From NCBI GenBank assembly GCA_016125385.1, contig WGLV01000022.1, positions 363,692 through 427,691 on the forward strand: DNA of 64,000 nt, read 5' to 3'. Under the pieces are notes generated by a model. It saw only the letters and a list, made by a program, of their open reading frames with translations, made no database searches and was not told the DNA's origin. Source of the DNA: a bacterium. Its GTDB lineage: Bacteria; Hinthialibacterota; Hinthialibacteria; Hinthialibacterales; Hinthialibacteraceae. A program made the translations under genes and the position numbers. The first letter of the stretch is position 1, and each line of letters starts with the position of its first letter. This document shows positions 17,464 through 27,600 of this stretch, in pieces.

Positions 17464-17490
17464 GAGGAGGTTATACCGCGAACCGCGCTC

Positions 17491-18768
17491 TCAGGGGAGA
17501 GAAGAGGGCGCCCCGGTGGAGTGCGTTTCGCCGTCTCTGAAATACTGGCGGTAATAGAACAACGCTCCGCCCATGAACAGGATGGGGTCTATGGGCAGAC
17601 GGAAGCGCGTTTCCATCCAGATCAGGAAATGCAGCAGGATGAACAGGGCGAACATCCAAAAGATGACGCCATCGAGAGGGCGAGCGCTATTCATTCGGAA
17701 TAAAAAGCCGATGAAACCGAGCAACGCGGCGGCGGTGAAGACATAGGCCGGCCAGAGTCTGGCGTTGTACGTCACCAGCCGAGGATTCTTAATCAGGGCG
17801 TGCGCGCCGTCATCGGTCATGACGACTTCGCCGTCGTAGGGCGGCGTGTAAAACGGCGCGAAAAAAACAAGCGTTTTTTTGACCTGCAACATCAGACATT
17901 CGAAGGGGCGTTTTTGAATGTAATCCAACAATGCAGAGAACTTGAATCCGCCATACTTTTGATTAACGAATTTATCAAGATCGGAGTCGAGGTAATCGAG
18001 ATCAATCCAAGGATAAATGCTTGTGGATAGCTCATTGTTGCCTTTTACCGCATTCAAGGCTCCATTGCCTGGAAACGGAGATAGCGATGGTTTTCCTTCA
18101 TGTGAGATGATGACCGCCTGCCACGGCGAAGAAACCACGATGAAGATTGTCAGCGCGAGTGCGGCTTCTTTCAGGCGATCGGAGCAGGTTCCGCTCCGGC
18201 GCCAGGCGAACAGGATGATCCATGGAATGAACAGCACGCCTGTGGCGCGCGTCATCCAGCCCAACCCGGCGAAAAGCCCCATGCCCGCCGCACGACGCGA
18301 TGAACGGGGCAGGCAGGCGGCGTAGACGAAACCCGCCATGCACGCGGTGAAGGGGATGGTGTCGCGAAGGGCGAAGACTTCGAAATGAAAGAGAATATGC
18401 GTCAGGAAGAACAGGTAAAAGATCGCGATCGGGAGATTGGAACTGGCCGCACGGCGAAGAACGGCCGCGCAGGCGGCGAAGGTGAACAGCGAGGCGAGAA
18501 CATGAAAGACCAGCGGACCGTACAGCGTATGCGTGATTGAATACAACGCCCAGTTGACGACGTCGGCAAGCGGCGGGCGTCCGGGTTGCGGAGCTGGGGT
18601 CTGAAAGGCTTCGAGTGGAGGCGCGAGGTAAAACGGATCGCCGAATACCTTCCATAACAGCACGGCGATACCCGCGTAGGCCGCCAGCAGGGAGACGGTC
18701 AGCAGGACGATCAAGGACGTGGGGTTATATCGATCGATACGGCGGAGCGTTTCACGCAACGCGGCCAT
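17491..18768 (-). CDS. Multi-span membrane protein, glycosyltransferase-39-like
   Basis: 425 residues with about ten hydrophobic segments and short loops. The first span (residues 18-40) is followed by a periplasmic-sized loop rich in Pro. The layout and the RATGVLFIPWIILFAWRR stretch resemble ArnT/PMT-type (GT39/GT-C) glycosyltransferases, which move sugars from polyprenyl phosphates. The typical acidic pair of the first loop is not evident, so the assignment is soft; O-antigen ligase-like or a general membrane protein is possible. It lies 27 bases upstream of priA in the same direction, so the two may be co-transcribed. Confidence 0.6.
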   Translation of the reverse strand: MAALRETLRRIDRYNPTSLIVLLTVSLLAAYAGIAVLLWKVFGDPFYLAPPLEAFQTPAPQPGRPPLADVVNWALYSITHTLYGPLVFHVLASLFTFAACAAVLRRAASSNLPIAIFYLFFLTHILFHFEVFALRDTIPFTACMAGFVYAACLPRSSRRAAGMGLFAGLGWMTRATGVLFIPWIILFAWRRSGTCSDRLKEAALALTIFIVVSSPWQAVIISHEGKPSLSPFPGNGALNAVKGNNELSTSIYPWIDLDYLDSDLDKFVNQKYGGFKFSALLDYIQKRPFECLMLQVKKTLVFFAPFYTPPYDGEVVMTDDGAHALIKNPRLVTYNARLWPAYVFTAAALLGFIGFLFRMNSARPLDGVIFWMFALFILLHFLIWMETRFRLPIDPILFMGGALFYYRQYFRDGETHSTGAPSSLP

Positions 18769-18895
18769 GTTCTTCTCGTTTTAGATCGAGTTGTTTTTTA
18801 GAAATACGTTCGCAAACTCATCCTGAAATCAGGCCGGGAGAAAATGAATCCATTTTCCCCCGAACGAGAAGATCACTATACCGGGAAATCGTTAG

Positions 18896-18918
18896 AAATG
18901 AAAACGCCTCGCGCGTTT
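18896..18918 (-). terminator. Possible terminator overlapping a stop codon
   Basis: On the minus strand AAACGC and GCGTTT pair around GCGAG and are followed by TTCATTTC. The left arm overlaps the TAA of the 18917-19978 gene. Confidence 0.45.
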
Positions 18919-19978
18919 ATCCGGCGATTTCGCGTTTGAGTTGGGAGAGTTGGGCAATGGCGTTCCACTCGGGTTTGAGGCCGCGTAAAACCGGTTCGGC
19001 CTGGTTCAGACGGTCCGTCATCGCGGTGAGCGAGCGGTCGATGGTCAGCCAGAGCGCTTCCTGAAAGGGAATCGCGCCGTCACCGGAGTCGCGGGCGCTC
19101 TCAACGCGCAGCGCGCGGCGTGCGGTTTCATAGGCTTCGACGAAGCGTTCGCCGGATTGCAGCCGGATGATTTCCATTAGGGTTTTTACGCGATCCCACT
19201 GCCAACCGGAATCATGAAGATCATGCGGGAATTCTTCAGGCTGGCTGGATTGGGGCGGCGCGGTCCAGACCATGCCGGAGATCCAGGGGCGGCGTCCTTC
19301 GCAGATTTCTTCGATAATCCATACGATTTCCTCAACACCGTCCGCGCTCAGGGCTTCACTGAAATCGAGCTGGAAACCACCCGCCACGGCGCCGGATAAA
19401 GCGCTTTCCTTCGTCCAGCCCGGACGCTGGGGCGATGACATCACACAGCGATATCGTCCGCGAGGATTGAGGCCGTTGATGTGGATAGGGCCTTCTTCGG
19501 GATCAATGGCGGTGCAGAAGAGCGGATGAAACGCGGGGAGATCGGCGGCGGGCAACGACCGGCGCTGAGGAGGATACGCCATTCGGGTTGGAGCGGCGCC
19601 TCGATACGAAGGAGCGGGGACGAGACGGCCCGACAGAACGTCAAGCATGTCGCGCAGCGATTCGAGTTCACGGCGCACGGCGCCACCCGCTTTCTGGCCG
19701 AGGCGCTCGGCCATCGCCTGAGCCTGGGCGAACCAGTCGGGCCGGGGTGCGTTGAGAGACCAACTTTCGATCAGGGGAGACGCGGACCGGCTTTCACGCC
19801 AAGGATCAGCGGTGGCGGCGAAAAAGGCTTCGCGGTCGCGAGCTGAAGGGGAGGCCTCATCAAGGTGAGGTTCTGTGATGGCGGGTTCAGCCATTTCGCC
19901 CAGAACGCGGCGAATGAGCTGGTTCAATGTTTCGCGAAGCGAGGCGGCGCCGCGAGAGCGCCCTGAATCGTTCTTCAT
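18917..19978 (-). CDS. Protein of unknown function, partner of the sigma-like gene
   Basis: I do not recognise this 353-residue protein. It has no signal peptide or membrane span, so it is probably cytoplasmic. The first 110 residues are charged and helical with a basic start (RSRGAASLRETLNQLIRRV). A central Pro- and Arg-rich linker lies near 115-150. The rest has mixed strands and Trp-rich turns (WISGMVWTAPP, DSGWQWDRV) and a helical C-terminus. GGACAGGAC precedes the ATG. It follows the sigma-like gene by 13 bases, so the two are almost certainly one operon. By position it could be a modulator of that protein, but nothing in the sequence proves it. Confidence 0.6.
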   Translation of the reverse strand: MKNDSGRSRGAASLRETLNQLIRRVLGEMAEPAITEPHLDEASPSARDREAFFAATADPWRESRSASPLIESWSLNAPRPDWFAQAQAMAERLGQKAGGAVRRELESLRDMLDVLSGRLVPAPSYRGAAPTRMAYPPQRRSLPAADLPAFHPLFCTAIDPEEGPIHINGLNPRGRYRCVMSSPQRPGWTKESALSGAVAGGFQLDFSEALSADGVEEIVWIIEEICEGRRPWISGMVWTAPPQSSQPEEFPHDLHDSGWQWDRVKTLMEIIRLQSGERFVEAYETARRALRVESARDSGDGAIPFQEALWLTIDRSLTAMTDRLNQAEPVLRGLKPEWNAIAQLSQLKREIAG

Positions 19979-19991
19979 GTCGGTCCTGTCC

Positions 19992-21515
19992 TTAAATCTC
20001 GTCTCCGAAAATCAGTTGAATCTGATTTCGGCACTGGTTCCAGAGGTAATCCACGGTTCCACGCGGGACGCCGAGCGCTTCTCCGATTTCGGCGTTGGTT
20101 CCGCCCTCGGCTTTCAACCGGGCGAGTCGGTCGCATGGGATTCTCTGTTTCTTATACGTTATCGATACATTCCGTAATACGGCTAAAATTCTCTCCAGAT
20201 CGTGTTCCTCACGCCAATCGTCCGTCTGACGGCTTGAATGGGTCACGGATTCTCCCGCCGACATATCGTCGATCGTCTTGTTGAACGAATAGACGCCCCA
20301 GGTCCGGGGAGCGGTTTCCGCTTCATCGGTTTGGGGTTGAGAACCGTCTACGCCGGGGGCGGCGGCGCTCTCGACGTGGATTTCTTTGCGGATGCGGTCG
20401 ATGAGACGGCGGCGAAGGATGTAGTACACCGCGTTTTCAAAGCCGATATCGCACATCCAGCCCGGCATGAACCGTTCGATCTCACTGGCCGACGCCGCAA
20501 GGCGTTGATCTCCATCGCAGGCGGCGTGGTAGACCTGTTTGAGATAGTCAGGCCAGGAAAGCGATTCTTCTTTGCGGTTCATGACCTGATGGGGGAGCGT
20601 TTTCAGACGGGCTTCATCCGGCAGATAGGGCTGACCGAAACCGCGCCGGAAGTCATCGCGCCGGTCGCTGGTGAATGAATCGATGGATTCTTTGCCATTG
20701 AGATCGACAACGATGACGCAAGCGGCCGCCGTCTGGACGGCGATTCGTTCTCCATCCAGAGAAAAATAGGGTGCGCTCCAATGTTCGAATCCGGTGGAGT
20801 CGCCGAATTCAGCTAAGGATTGTTTTCGAAGCAACTCGCCGTCCGGAATGTTCCATATAGAGAGCATGCGATCTGACTGGAGAATGGCGATTCGATCGCC
20901 TGAAGGGTTGAGCGCCACGCGCGCGGCCAGCGCTTTTTTCCAGCCCCGGGCGCCTTCCGGCGGAAAGCAGACCGGTTCGCTGGATTCGGCGCGCCAGGCT
21001 CGTGCGGATAGATCGGAAAGGCAGCGGACGATTTCTTCCATCGCCGCGCTCCATAACTCCTCCTCAACCGATTCACGGTCAAGCATGGCGCGCTGGATTG
21101 AGTCGGCGTACCGGGTCGCCACGTTTCGGACGGCCCGGCGGATGAGCTGGCAATGGATGTCGACGCCGCGAACGATCAGCGGGTCGTCGGGGGCCGCATA
21201 GGGATCGTACAAAAAACGGACAAGTTCAGGCGTGTAAAACACCCCGCGCGCGGCTGAAGCGGCGGCTGATTCAATCCGTTTTTGCGCGGCGGAGGCCGTC
21301 AGGTTTTGCGATTTGAGATGTTCGATTTTACGGATCAGTGAAGCAGCCGCGCTTTGCGACGCGGGTTCGAACGTTTCTGACAGGGGATGGCTTGAAAAAT
21401 CGGCGAAGGCGGAGGCGTGAATCCATTGCGCCATCCGGGTTTGAATACTGTTGCGGGCGTCATCATCAAGATCGTTTTCAAATATCTGTTTTATCAGGTT
21501 TTGGATTTTGTCCAT
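19992..21515 (-). CDS. Sigma-70-like protein with embedded WD40-like repeats
   Basis: A 507-residue protein with an unusual build. The C-terminus (about 434-505) reads as a sigma region 4 helix-turn-helix: LAVLRNVSITYKKQRI, then LKAEGGTNAEIGEALGVPRGTVDYLW. A segment at 358-380 (FENAVYYILRRRLIDRIRKE) resembles the end of sigma region 2. Between the helical N-terminus and this segment are two WD40-like blades, at 198-228 (LNPSGDRIAILQSDRMLSIW) and 248-275 (FSLDGERIAVQ...VVVDLNG). Two blades cannot close a propeller alone, so they may pair with another protein or be a decayed insert. Planctomycete ECF factors fused to WD40 domains are known, but there the repeats are C-terminal. No strong ribosome site precedes ATG 21515. 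Confidence 0.6.
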   Translation of the reverse strand: MDKIQNLIKQIFENDLDDDARNSIQTRMAQWIHASAFADFSSHPLSETFEPASQSAAASLIRKIEHLKSQNLTASAAQKRIESAAASAARGVFYTPELVRFLYDPYAAPDDPLIVRGVDIHCQLIRRAVRNVATRYADSIQRAMLDRESVEEELWSAAMEEIVRCLSDLSARAWRAESSEPVCFPPEGARGWKKALAARVALNPSGDRIAILQSDRMLSIWNIPDGELLRKQSLAEFGDSTGFEHWSAPYFSLDGERIAVQTAAACVIVVDLNGKESIDSFTSDRRDDFRRGFGQPYLPDEARLKTLPHQVMNRKEESLSWPDYLKQVYHAACDGDQRLAASASEIERFMPGWMCDIGFENAVYYILRRRLIDRIRKEIHVESAAAPGVDGSQPQTDEAETAPRTWGVYSFNKTIDDMSAGESVTHSSRQTDDWREEHDLERILAVLRNVSITYKKQRIPCDRLARLKAEGGTNAEIGEALGVPRGTVDYLWNQCRNQIQLIFGDEI

Positions 21516-21683
21516 TGAAAATGGGCGCCCGCCGCCGCTGGTTTTTCTTTTCTATATCGATTTAGTTTTCCGGTTGGGTGGCGCCAGTATCAGGAGCCAA
21601 GCCGGTGAAACATCGCAAGGTCAGTCATGAACAGACTTCGATGATAAACAAGCCCGAGGCTGGAGGCAAGAAGAGGCGGCTGG

Positions 21684-22646
21684 TTATTGACGCAGCCAGG
21701 AGGAAAAGGAGGAGGAAAATTCACCCAGAAGCGACATCAGGCTCGATTCCTGCTCTTTTTTCTGTTCGGGCGGCGCCTTGAAACGCGCGTCGGAAAATTC
21801 AACCACTTCATTCAGAAAGTCGGTGACGTCGCTGATCATCTTGATCTCGCCCGCGAGATTGTTCCGGTGGGTTTTCAACACATCGCCGACGGTTTTGACG
21901 AAGTCTCGAGACATTTTGGGTTGAAGTTCGGGGAGGTCGAGTCCGCGCTTGTCGAGCGCCTCAATGGTCTGCTTTAACGCCTTGACGAATGAGGCGTCGG
22001 TCTGCAATTTGCGCGCATGCGGGTTGTTTGGATCGGCGTCGATGAGGACGGCCAGATAGTCATTGAAAAATTCGACCAGTTTTCGTTCGCTGCGATAGAC
22101 TTCTGCCTGAGCGTCAAGCAGGTCTTTAATCGCGAGAATGTAGCGCGAAACCAGTTTGACGATGGGCTCGTAAGTGGGGGTGATTTCTTCATCCCCCATT
22201 AAATCGATCAATTGTTTTTTGACGTTATAGGTCTCGACCGCTTTGTTGGGGCAGATGGCTTCAAGACGCCGGAGTTTTTCAGAGAAGTGGTTTCGTTCCG
22301 TAATCTGAAATTGCTCGAACCGGGAAATAAACAGGAAATACGCGATTTTTTTACAGCAACCGATCGAGTCGAGCGCGTCCTGATAACTTTCATCATCCGA
22401 AGTGGTGATATAGGCGGGCAGAAGTTCATTTTCTTCGAACCGCTTGCCTTTCACGCCACGGATCCGCTCGGAAAACAGTTTGTTTTTCGCCGAGTTACGG
22501 AAGAAAATATGGACATTATCCATTACCAGTTCGCCGTGCGGGAGTTTCGCGACGGATGCTTCCGGCGATTCAGAAGGCACGTCACGAAAGACCTCTTCCA
22601 TGAGGTCGTCGCGAACTTGTAAGGCGGTCTGAATATATGCTTCCAT
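21684..22646 (-). CDS. Helical protein of unknown function
   Basis: A 320-residue protein I do not recognise. It is strongly helical and charged, with no signal peptide or membrane span. It carries two neighbouring cysteines (SIGCCKKIAYF, near residue 98) and ends in a Ser-rich amphipathic tail (MSLLGEFSSSFSSWLRQ). GAGGAAAC precedes ATG 22646. It lies 168 bases upstream of the sigma-like gene in the same direction. A TTGAAA-17-TACTGT pair on the minus strand in the upstream gap could be its promoter. The helical repeats could suggest a scaffold or a partner-binding protein, but this is a guess. Confidence 0.6.
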   Translation of the reverse strand: MEAYIQTALQVRDDLMEEVFRDVPSESPEASVAKLPHGELVMDNVHIFFRNSAKNKLFSERIRGVKGKRFEENELLPAYITTSDDESYQDALDSIGCCKKIAYFLFISRFEQFQITERNHFSEKLRRLEAICPNKAVETYNVKKQLIDLMGDEEITPTYEPIVKLVSRYILAIKDLLDAQAEVYRSERKLVEFFNDYLAVLIDADPNNPHARKLQTDASFVKALKQTIEALDKRGLDLPELQPKMSRDFVKTVGDVLKTHRNNLAGEIKMISDVTDFLNEVVEFSDARFKAPPEQKKEQESSLMSLLGEFSSSFSSWLRQ

Positions 22647-23009
22647 GTTTCCTCAGTGATTTGTTTCGTACTCGTTCCCAATTGGTATAGCATAGCATAA
22701 ATATTTGAATTTGATATTCATACAGTATTTCTCCTGCATGGATTTTTCAAGTACGCATTTCAAGCGTCATCGAATTTTTCTCTGATTTGTTTGATAATCG
22801 ATATCGTGAATTGAAATACGGTTCAAGTCTGAATCAAGGCACGATGAGAGACAACTGGGGGAGCGGCGTTTGCCGCTTAACTTGCTACGAGCCGTCCAAT
22901 AAAATCGACGACCGGATTCAAATCGTGATAAAAAAAGCCGGGTGATTTGCATTTTTCAGATGATTGCATGGATCATGTCTTGTATGCACTTAATAGAGGA
23001 GGAGCAACG
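22647..23009. other. Intergenic gap between divergent genes
   Basis: About 360 bases without a credible gene. Visible are a TTGAAA-17-TACTGT pair on the minus strand near 22730-22760, an AT-rich stretch with overlapping TATGCT-like hexamers near 22685-22700, and a small hairpin AGCGGC/GCCGCT around 22863-22878. No RNA gene is evident. Confidence 0.5.
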
Positions 23010-24548
23010 ATGAAGATATACAACAGATTGTGCGCCGTGATGATCGGCGTGGCGCTGACGGCGTCAGCAAGCGCCTGGGGTGCGAGGGGGGAGATCCGGT
23101 TCGATCACCCGTTACAGGAATGGGATGGATTTGGAGTGAATTACGTCGAGACCGCCCAGACTCGCGATTACGACGAATGGCCGCAGGATTACGGTGGATT
23201 GAGCACGTTATCGGAATCGGATAAACAGGCGGTGATCGACCTGATATTCGGCGATGACGGGCTGAAGCCGGGCGTCGTGAAACAGTTTATCGATCCTTTT
23301 CATGAAGGGATGACGGAAGCCGACAACGATAACGACGATCCAACCGTTATCAATCTGGACGGCTATACGCATACACGCACGACTGAAAACATGCGCTATT
23401 TCATTCGTGAGGGATTAAAACGAACCCGCGCGCGCGGCGGCGACCTGACGATCATCGATACGCTGTATGGTCCCGCGCCCTGGATGACGAAACAGAAAAT
23501 GGTGCGCGGCCGCGATATGGACCCGGACATGAAGCTGGAGATCGGCGAATATATCGCCGCCTTCGCCAAGTTCATGCGCGACCGGGAAGGTTTTCCGGTT
23601 AAATTCGTCAGTCTTCATAATGAAGGGACGCACCCGATCCGGTATAACCAGGACGGGCGCGATGGCGATAACCTGCTTTCACACGATTACAACCTTCTCT
23701 GGCATCCCGATCAGATCGCCGATTTTATCAGTTTTCTACCCGACATCCTGAAGCGCAACGGGATGGAAGACGTTCGGGTGACGCCAGGCGAATGCACCTA
23801 CTGGATGTTCATGCGGCCAGTGGCGGACGCGATCGCAGCCAATCCCCGCGCGATTCAGAACATTGGCCTGATCACCAGCCACGGTTTTCAGGGCGGGACG
23901 GACCCTTCGAAAGACTGGTACAGCCCGGTCGCTCAGGATTTCGTCCCGATCAATACGCTGAAGCGATTCCGGCCCGATCTGCACGTGTGGACGACCTCGG
24001 GATCGTGGGGAAACATGGACGTTAATTTCGTCGAGTTCGTGCGAGCTCATATTTATGAAAATCAACACAACGCATTCATCCCCTGGGCGGCGATTCAGCG
24101 GCACAGCCAGTGGACGGGCGGCGATCCGAATCCGGGATGCGCGATTCTGGTGACCGAGGATGGACATTTCGAGGTCAAACGCGGCTATCACCTGTACAAG
24201 CAATTGACGCGGGCGGGTTATGCCGGCATGCGGGTGGTGGAAGTGAATTCGGACGACCCCTACCTGGGGCTGATCGCCTTCGCGAAAGACGATACGGAAA
24301 ATCCGGATTCATTCATCATCATGAACAGGTCGTGGTTTCCCATAGACGTGGAGATCGTTATTCGAGGGACGATGTCAAGCGAGTTTGAAATGCACCGGAC
24401 AATCGCTGACACGTTTCCCAAAAAGTTCTGGACCGCGGAAAAACCCGAAATCGAAAATTACGCTCAACACCCCGACTTCAAACTGGATGATGGAGTCCTG
24501 CATTACACCGCGCCGCCGCTCTCCGTCGCAACCTTTTCAGGCAAGTGA
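23010..24548 (+). CDS. Secreted GH30-like glycoside hydrolase
   Basis: The start is ATG 23010, with GAGGAGG just upstream; this gives 512 residues. A signal peptide (1-23) precedes a (beta/alpha)8 catalytic domain of clan GH-A type and a short C-terminal beta domain of GH30 style (from about residue 420). The likely acid/base glutamate is Glu205 in SLHNEG. Where GH30 enzymes have the nucleophile in W-x-(S/T)-E, this protein reads VWTTSGSW, with serine in place of glutamate. Family members act on beta-1,6-galactan, xylan or glucosylceramide. The substrate and even the activity of this one are uncertain. Confidence 0.75.
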   Translation: MKIYNRLCAVMIGVALTASASAWGARGEIRFDHPLQEWDGFGVNYVETAQTRDYDEWPQDYGGLSTLSESDKQAVIDLIFGDDGLKPGVVKQFIDPFHEGMTEADNDNDDPTVINLDGYTHTRTTENMRYFIREGLKRTRARGGDLTIIDTLYGPAPWMTKQKMVRGRDMDPDMKLEIGEYIAAFAKFMRDREGFPVKFVSLHNEGTHPIRYNQDGRDGDNLLSHDYNLLWHPDQIADFISFLPDILKRNGMEDVRVTPGECTYWMFMRPVADAIAANPRAIQNIGLITSHGFQGGTDPSKDWYSPVAQDFVPINTLKRFRPDLHVWTTSGSWGNMDVNFVEFVRAHIYENQHNAFIPWAAIQRHSQWTGGDPNPGCAILVTEDGHFEVKRGYHLYKQLTRAGYAGMRVVEVNSDDPYLGLIAFAKDDTENPDSFIIMNRSWFPIDVEIVIRGTMSSEFEMHRTIADTFPKKFWTAEKPEIENYAQHPDFKLDDGVLHYTAPPLSVATFSGK

Positions 24549-24584
24549 ATTCAGCAGTCGCTTCAAAAGAGGAGTATACGAGAA

Positions 24585-24630
24585 CGGGGAGGCGAAACGC
24601 CTCCCCGATTACGTCATGCTATTTTGTTTT
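24585..24630. terminator. Hairpin between convergent GH30-like and RND genes
   Basis: CGGGGAGGCG (24585-24594) pairs with CGCCTCCCCG (24598-24607) around AAA: a very strong stem. T-runs lie only further right (24620-24630), so as a terminator it is imperfect. It could serve both converging genes. Confidence 0.6.
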
Positions 24631-24651
24631 TGGCGCCGGAATCCAGCCAGG

Positions 24652-27600
24652 TTAATCCAGCATAGTTTGTTCGCCGCGCGACTGAACGTCGATGTGAAAT
24701 AGTTTCTGCAGGTCGAACACCACGCTGAGTACCAGCGGGGCCAATACCAGCGTGAATAACGTCGAGACAAACAGGCCGCCGACCACCACGCTTCCCAGGC
24801 CGCGATACAGCTCCGAACCCGCGCCGGGCATCAATACCAGCGGAAGCATACCGCCTACTGAAGTCAACGAACTCATCATGATGGGGCGGACGCGCGATTC
24901 GACCGCTTTGGCGATGGCTTCTTTGGGGGACAGGGGTTCCGGATTGACGCCATCGCCGTCCGTCATGAAATTCAGCGACTGATGGACGATCAGGATGGCG
25001 TTATTAACCACCACGCCCGCCAGAATCACGAACCCGAGAATGGTTAACACGTCCATGTTCTGAATGGGCATGTGACGGTCGATCAGGCTCCAGTAATGTA
25101 CGCCCGCCAGCGCCAACAGGCCTCCGAACGCCGCGAGCGGGACGCTCACCATAATGACCAGCGGGTAGATCCAACTCTGGAACAGAATACACATCAGCAA
25201 ATATACGACCAGCAGGGCCAGGAAGATGGAACTCGAAAGAAATCCCGACCAAGTTCCATCGCCGGTAAGGGCTTTCTGCATGGCGTCGAGTTTGCTGGCC
25301 GAGCCGGCGAGGTTGACGTCGACGTCGGGCAGAATGGCGCCCGCCTGTTTCAGACCATCGATCGAGGACCCGATCTGAGTAATGGCGTCCTGAAGAGGCA
25401 TGCCGACGGGAGGCGTGAATTGCAGGGTGACGGCGCGCTGCCGTCCGACACGTTTGATCTGGTCGGGGCGGGCGGTATTGACGAAGTCGGCGATGTCGGA
25501 AAGCGCCACGATCGAGCCATCCGGCGTCGCGATGGGCGATTGCCTGACGCTATCGAGCGTATTGCTCTGGCTTGACTCTCTGGTAATCAGAATCAGGTCG
25601 ATGCGTTCGCCGCTGACTTCGTACTCGCCGATGAAAGCGCCGTCGCTGTTGACCTGAACCGCGAGCCCGAGGTCGCGGGCCGACATTCTCATGTCCGTGA
25701 GTTTATAGAGGTCGGGCACGATCTGCATTTCAGGGCTGGGGATGTTGAAATTGCTCGGTTCGGGCTGAATAGTCCGGGGGCCGTATTGCCCGGCCAGGGC
25801 GCCGTAGAGCGCTCCCGCCGACTGGCTCACATGATCGAGATCGGGCCCCGCGAGGTCGATGTTGACGGCGGATCCCGTCGTCCCGCCGATACGGAACAGG
25901 GGCAGCTGAAAAGCGAACGAGATGAAACCGGGCGCGACGTCAGGACCGGTGGCGTATTGCATCAGGGGGATGAGATCGACGACCTTTTCAGGATCATCGC
26001 TGACCGCGCCATGAAACATCATTCCGTTTCGCGCCACGAGAAAGTAGTTTTCGACCGGCGGCGGCTGAATCATGGGAGCGTCTGGCGCCGGGCTGGCGGG
26101 AACGAGCGGAATTTTGGACTCGTCACTGTGTTCAATGCCTTTTTCCTGCGCGAAGACGGTGTTTTCAGCTGCTTCCCACGCCGGGCGCATGCGTTCTTCG
26201 ATTCGATCGCCGATTTTTGAAAGCGTTTCAAGGCTGTAACCCGGCGGGGAAATCAACATGCCGAGGATGATGTTGCGGTTTCCGGTTGGCAGGTAATCGA
26301 TGGGCGGCGTCAGCAGCCATGCGCCGATGACCGTGGCGGAGATGAACAGGGCGATCGTCAATGCGCGAAGGATGCGGGTCCGCGACAGGTAATAGACCTG
26401 ACCGCCGACGATCGACGGCATGTGAGTGAACAGATAAACCGGGTACAGAATGAAGGAAAGAATCGAGCGGAATACGCCGCGTTTGTGTTTCGGTTCATAC
26501 GATACGGCGATGTGATTTCGCTCGTTCAACATCAATGACGACGCCGAGGGAATCACCGTAATCGAGACGATGTAACTCAAACCCACCGACGCGCAAATCG
26601 CCAGCGCGATATCGCGGAACAGCTGGCCGGCCTGTTCTTCGATCAACAGAATCGGAATAAAGACAACCAATGTGGTCAGGGTGGAGGCGAGGACGGCTCC
26701 CGCGACTTCGCGGGCGCCATCGAGCGAGGCCCGGGCGACGGATTTTCCCATTTCCAGATGGCGGTATATGTTCTCAAGAACCACAATCGAGTTGTCGACC
26801 ACCATGCCGACAGAGAACGCCATGCCCGCCAGACTGATCACGTTGATGGTGCGGCCCAGGGCGTACATCACCACGATCGAGCTGATGATGGAGATGGGGA
26901 TGGAGATGGCGATGATGCCGATCGCACGGGCCGAGCGCAAAAACAGCAACAGGGTAATCACCGCGAGCCCGCCGCCGAGATAGATGTTGTCACGAACCAG
27001 ATTCAACGCCTGATCGATATACGAAGTCTGGTCGTAGACCTGAATCAGTTCCAACTTTCCATTGATGTGCTGTTCACGGGCGATGGCCTCAAGCAGGCCG
27101 CCTTCGCGGTTGACTCGTTCGATCTCTTTTTGAATACGTTGCATGACATCGAGAACGTTGGAGCCGATCTCCCGCTGAAAGTTGATCGCGATAACGGGGT
27201 ATCCGCGCGAGCGAACAAAGCCGGACGGTTCCTTGAATGTTTTGACCACGTCGGCGACGTCATGAATGTAGACCGGGCCGTTTTCGGTATGCTCAATGAC
27301 GGTGTTTTTAACTTGATCGATGTCGCTGAAGCGGGCGACGGTTCGAATCCGTACATCAGATTTGCCGTAGTTTAAGGCGCCGCCCGAGAAATTTTCATTT
27401 GTATTCTGGATGGCGGCGATCATGTCGGCGATGGTGACGCCGCGCTGAGCGAGCCGGACCGGATCGATGCGAATTTGAACTTCGCGCTCGCGCCCGCCGA
27501 GGATGTTTACTTCCGCCACGCCGGAGAGACGTTCGAATTGCGGCTTGAGCCGCTTGTCGAGCACGTCATACAGCGTGGTGACATCGAAATCGGGGTCCGT

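Noticed and set aside
22767..22952. Minus-strand frame of 61 codons in the gap before the GH30-like gene
   Set aside because: No start signal, low-complexity composition, no similarity I can see.
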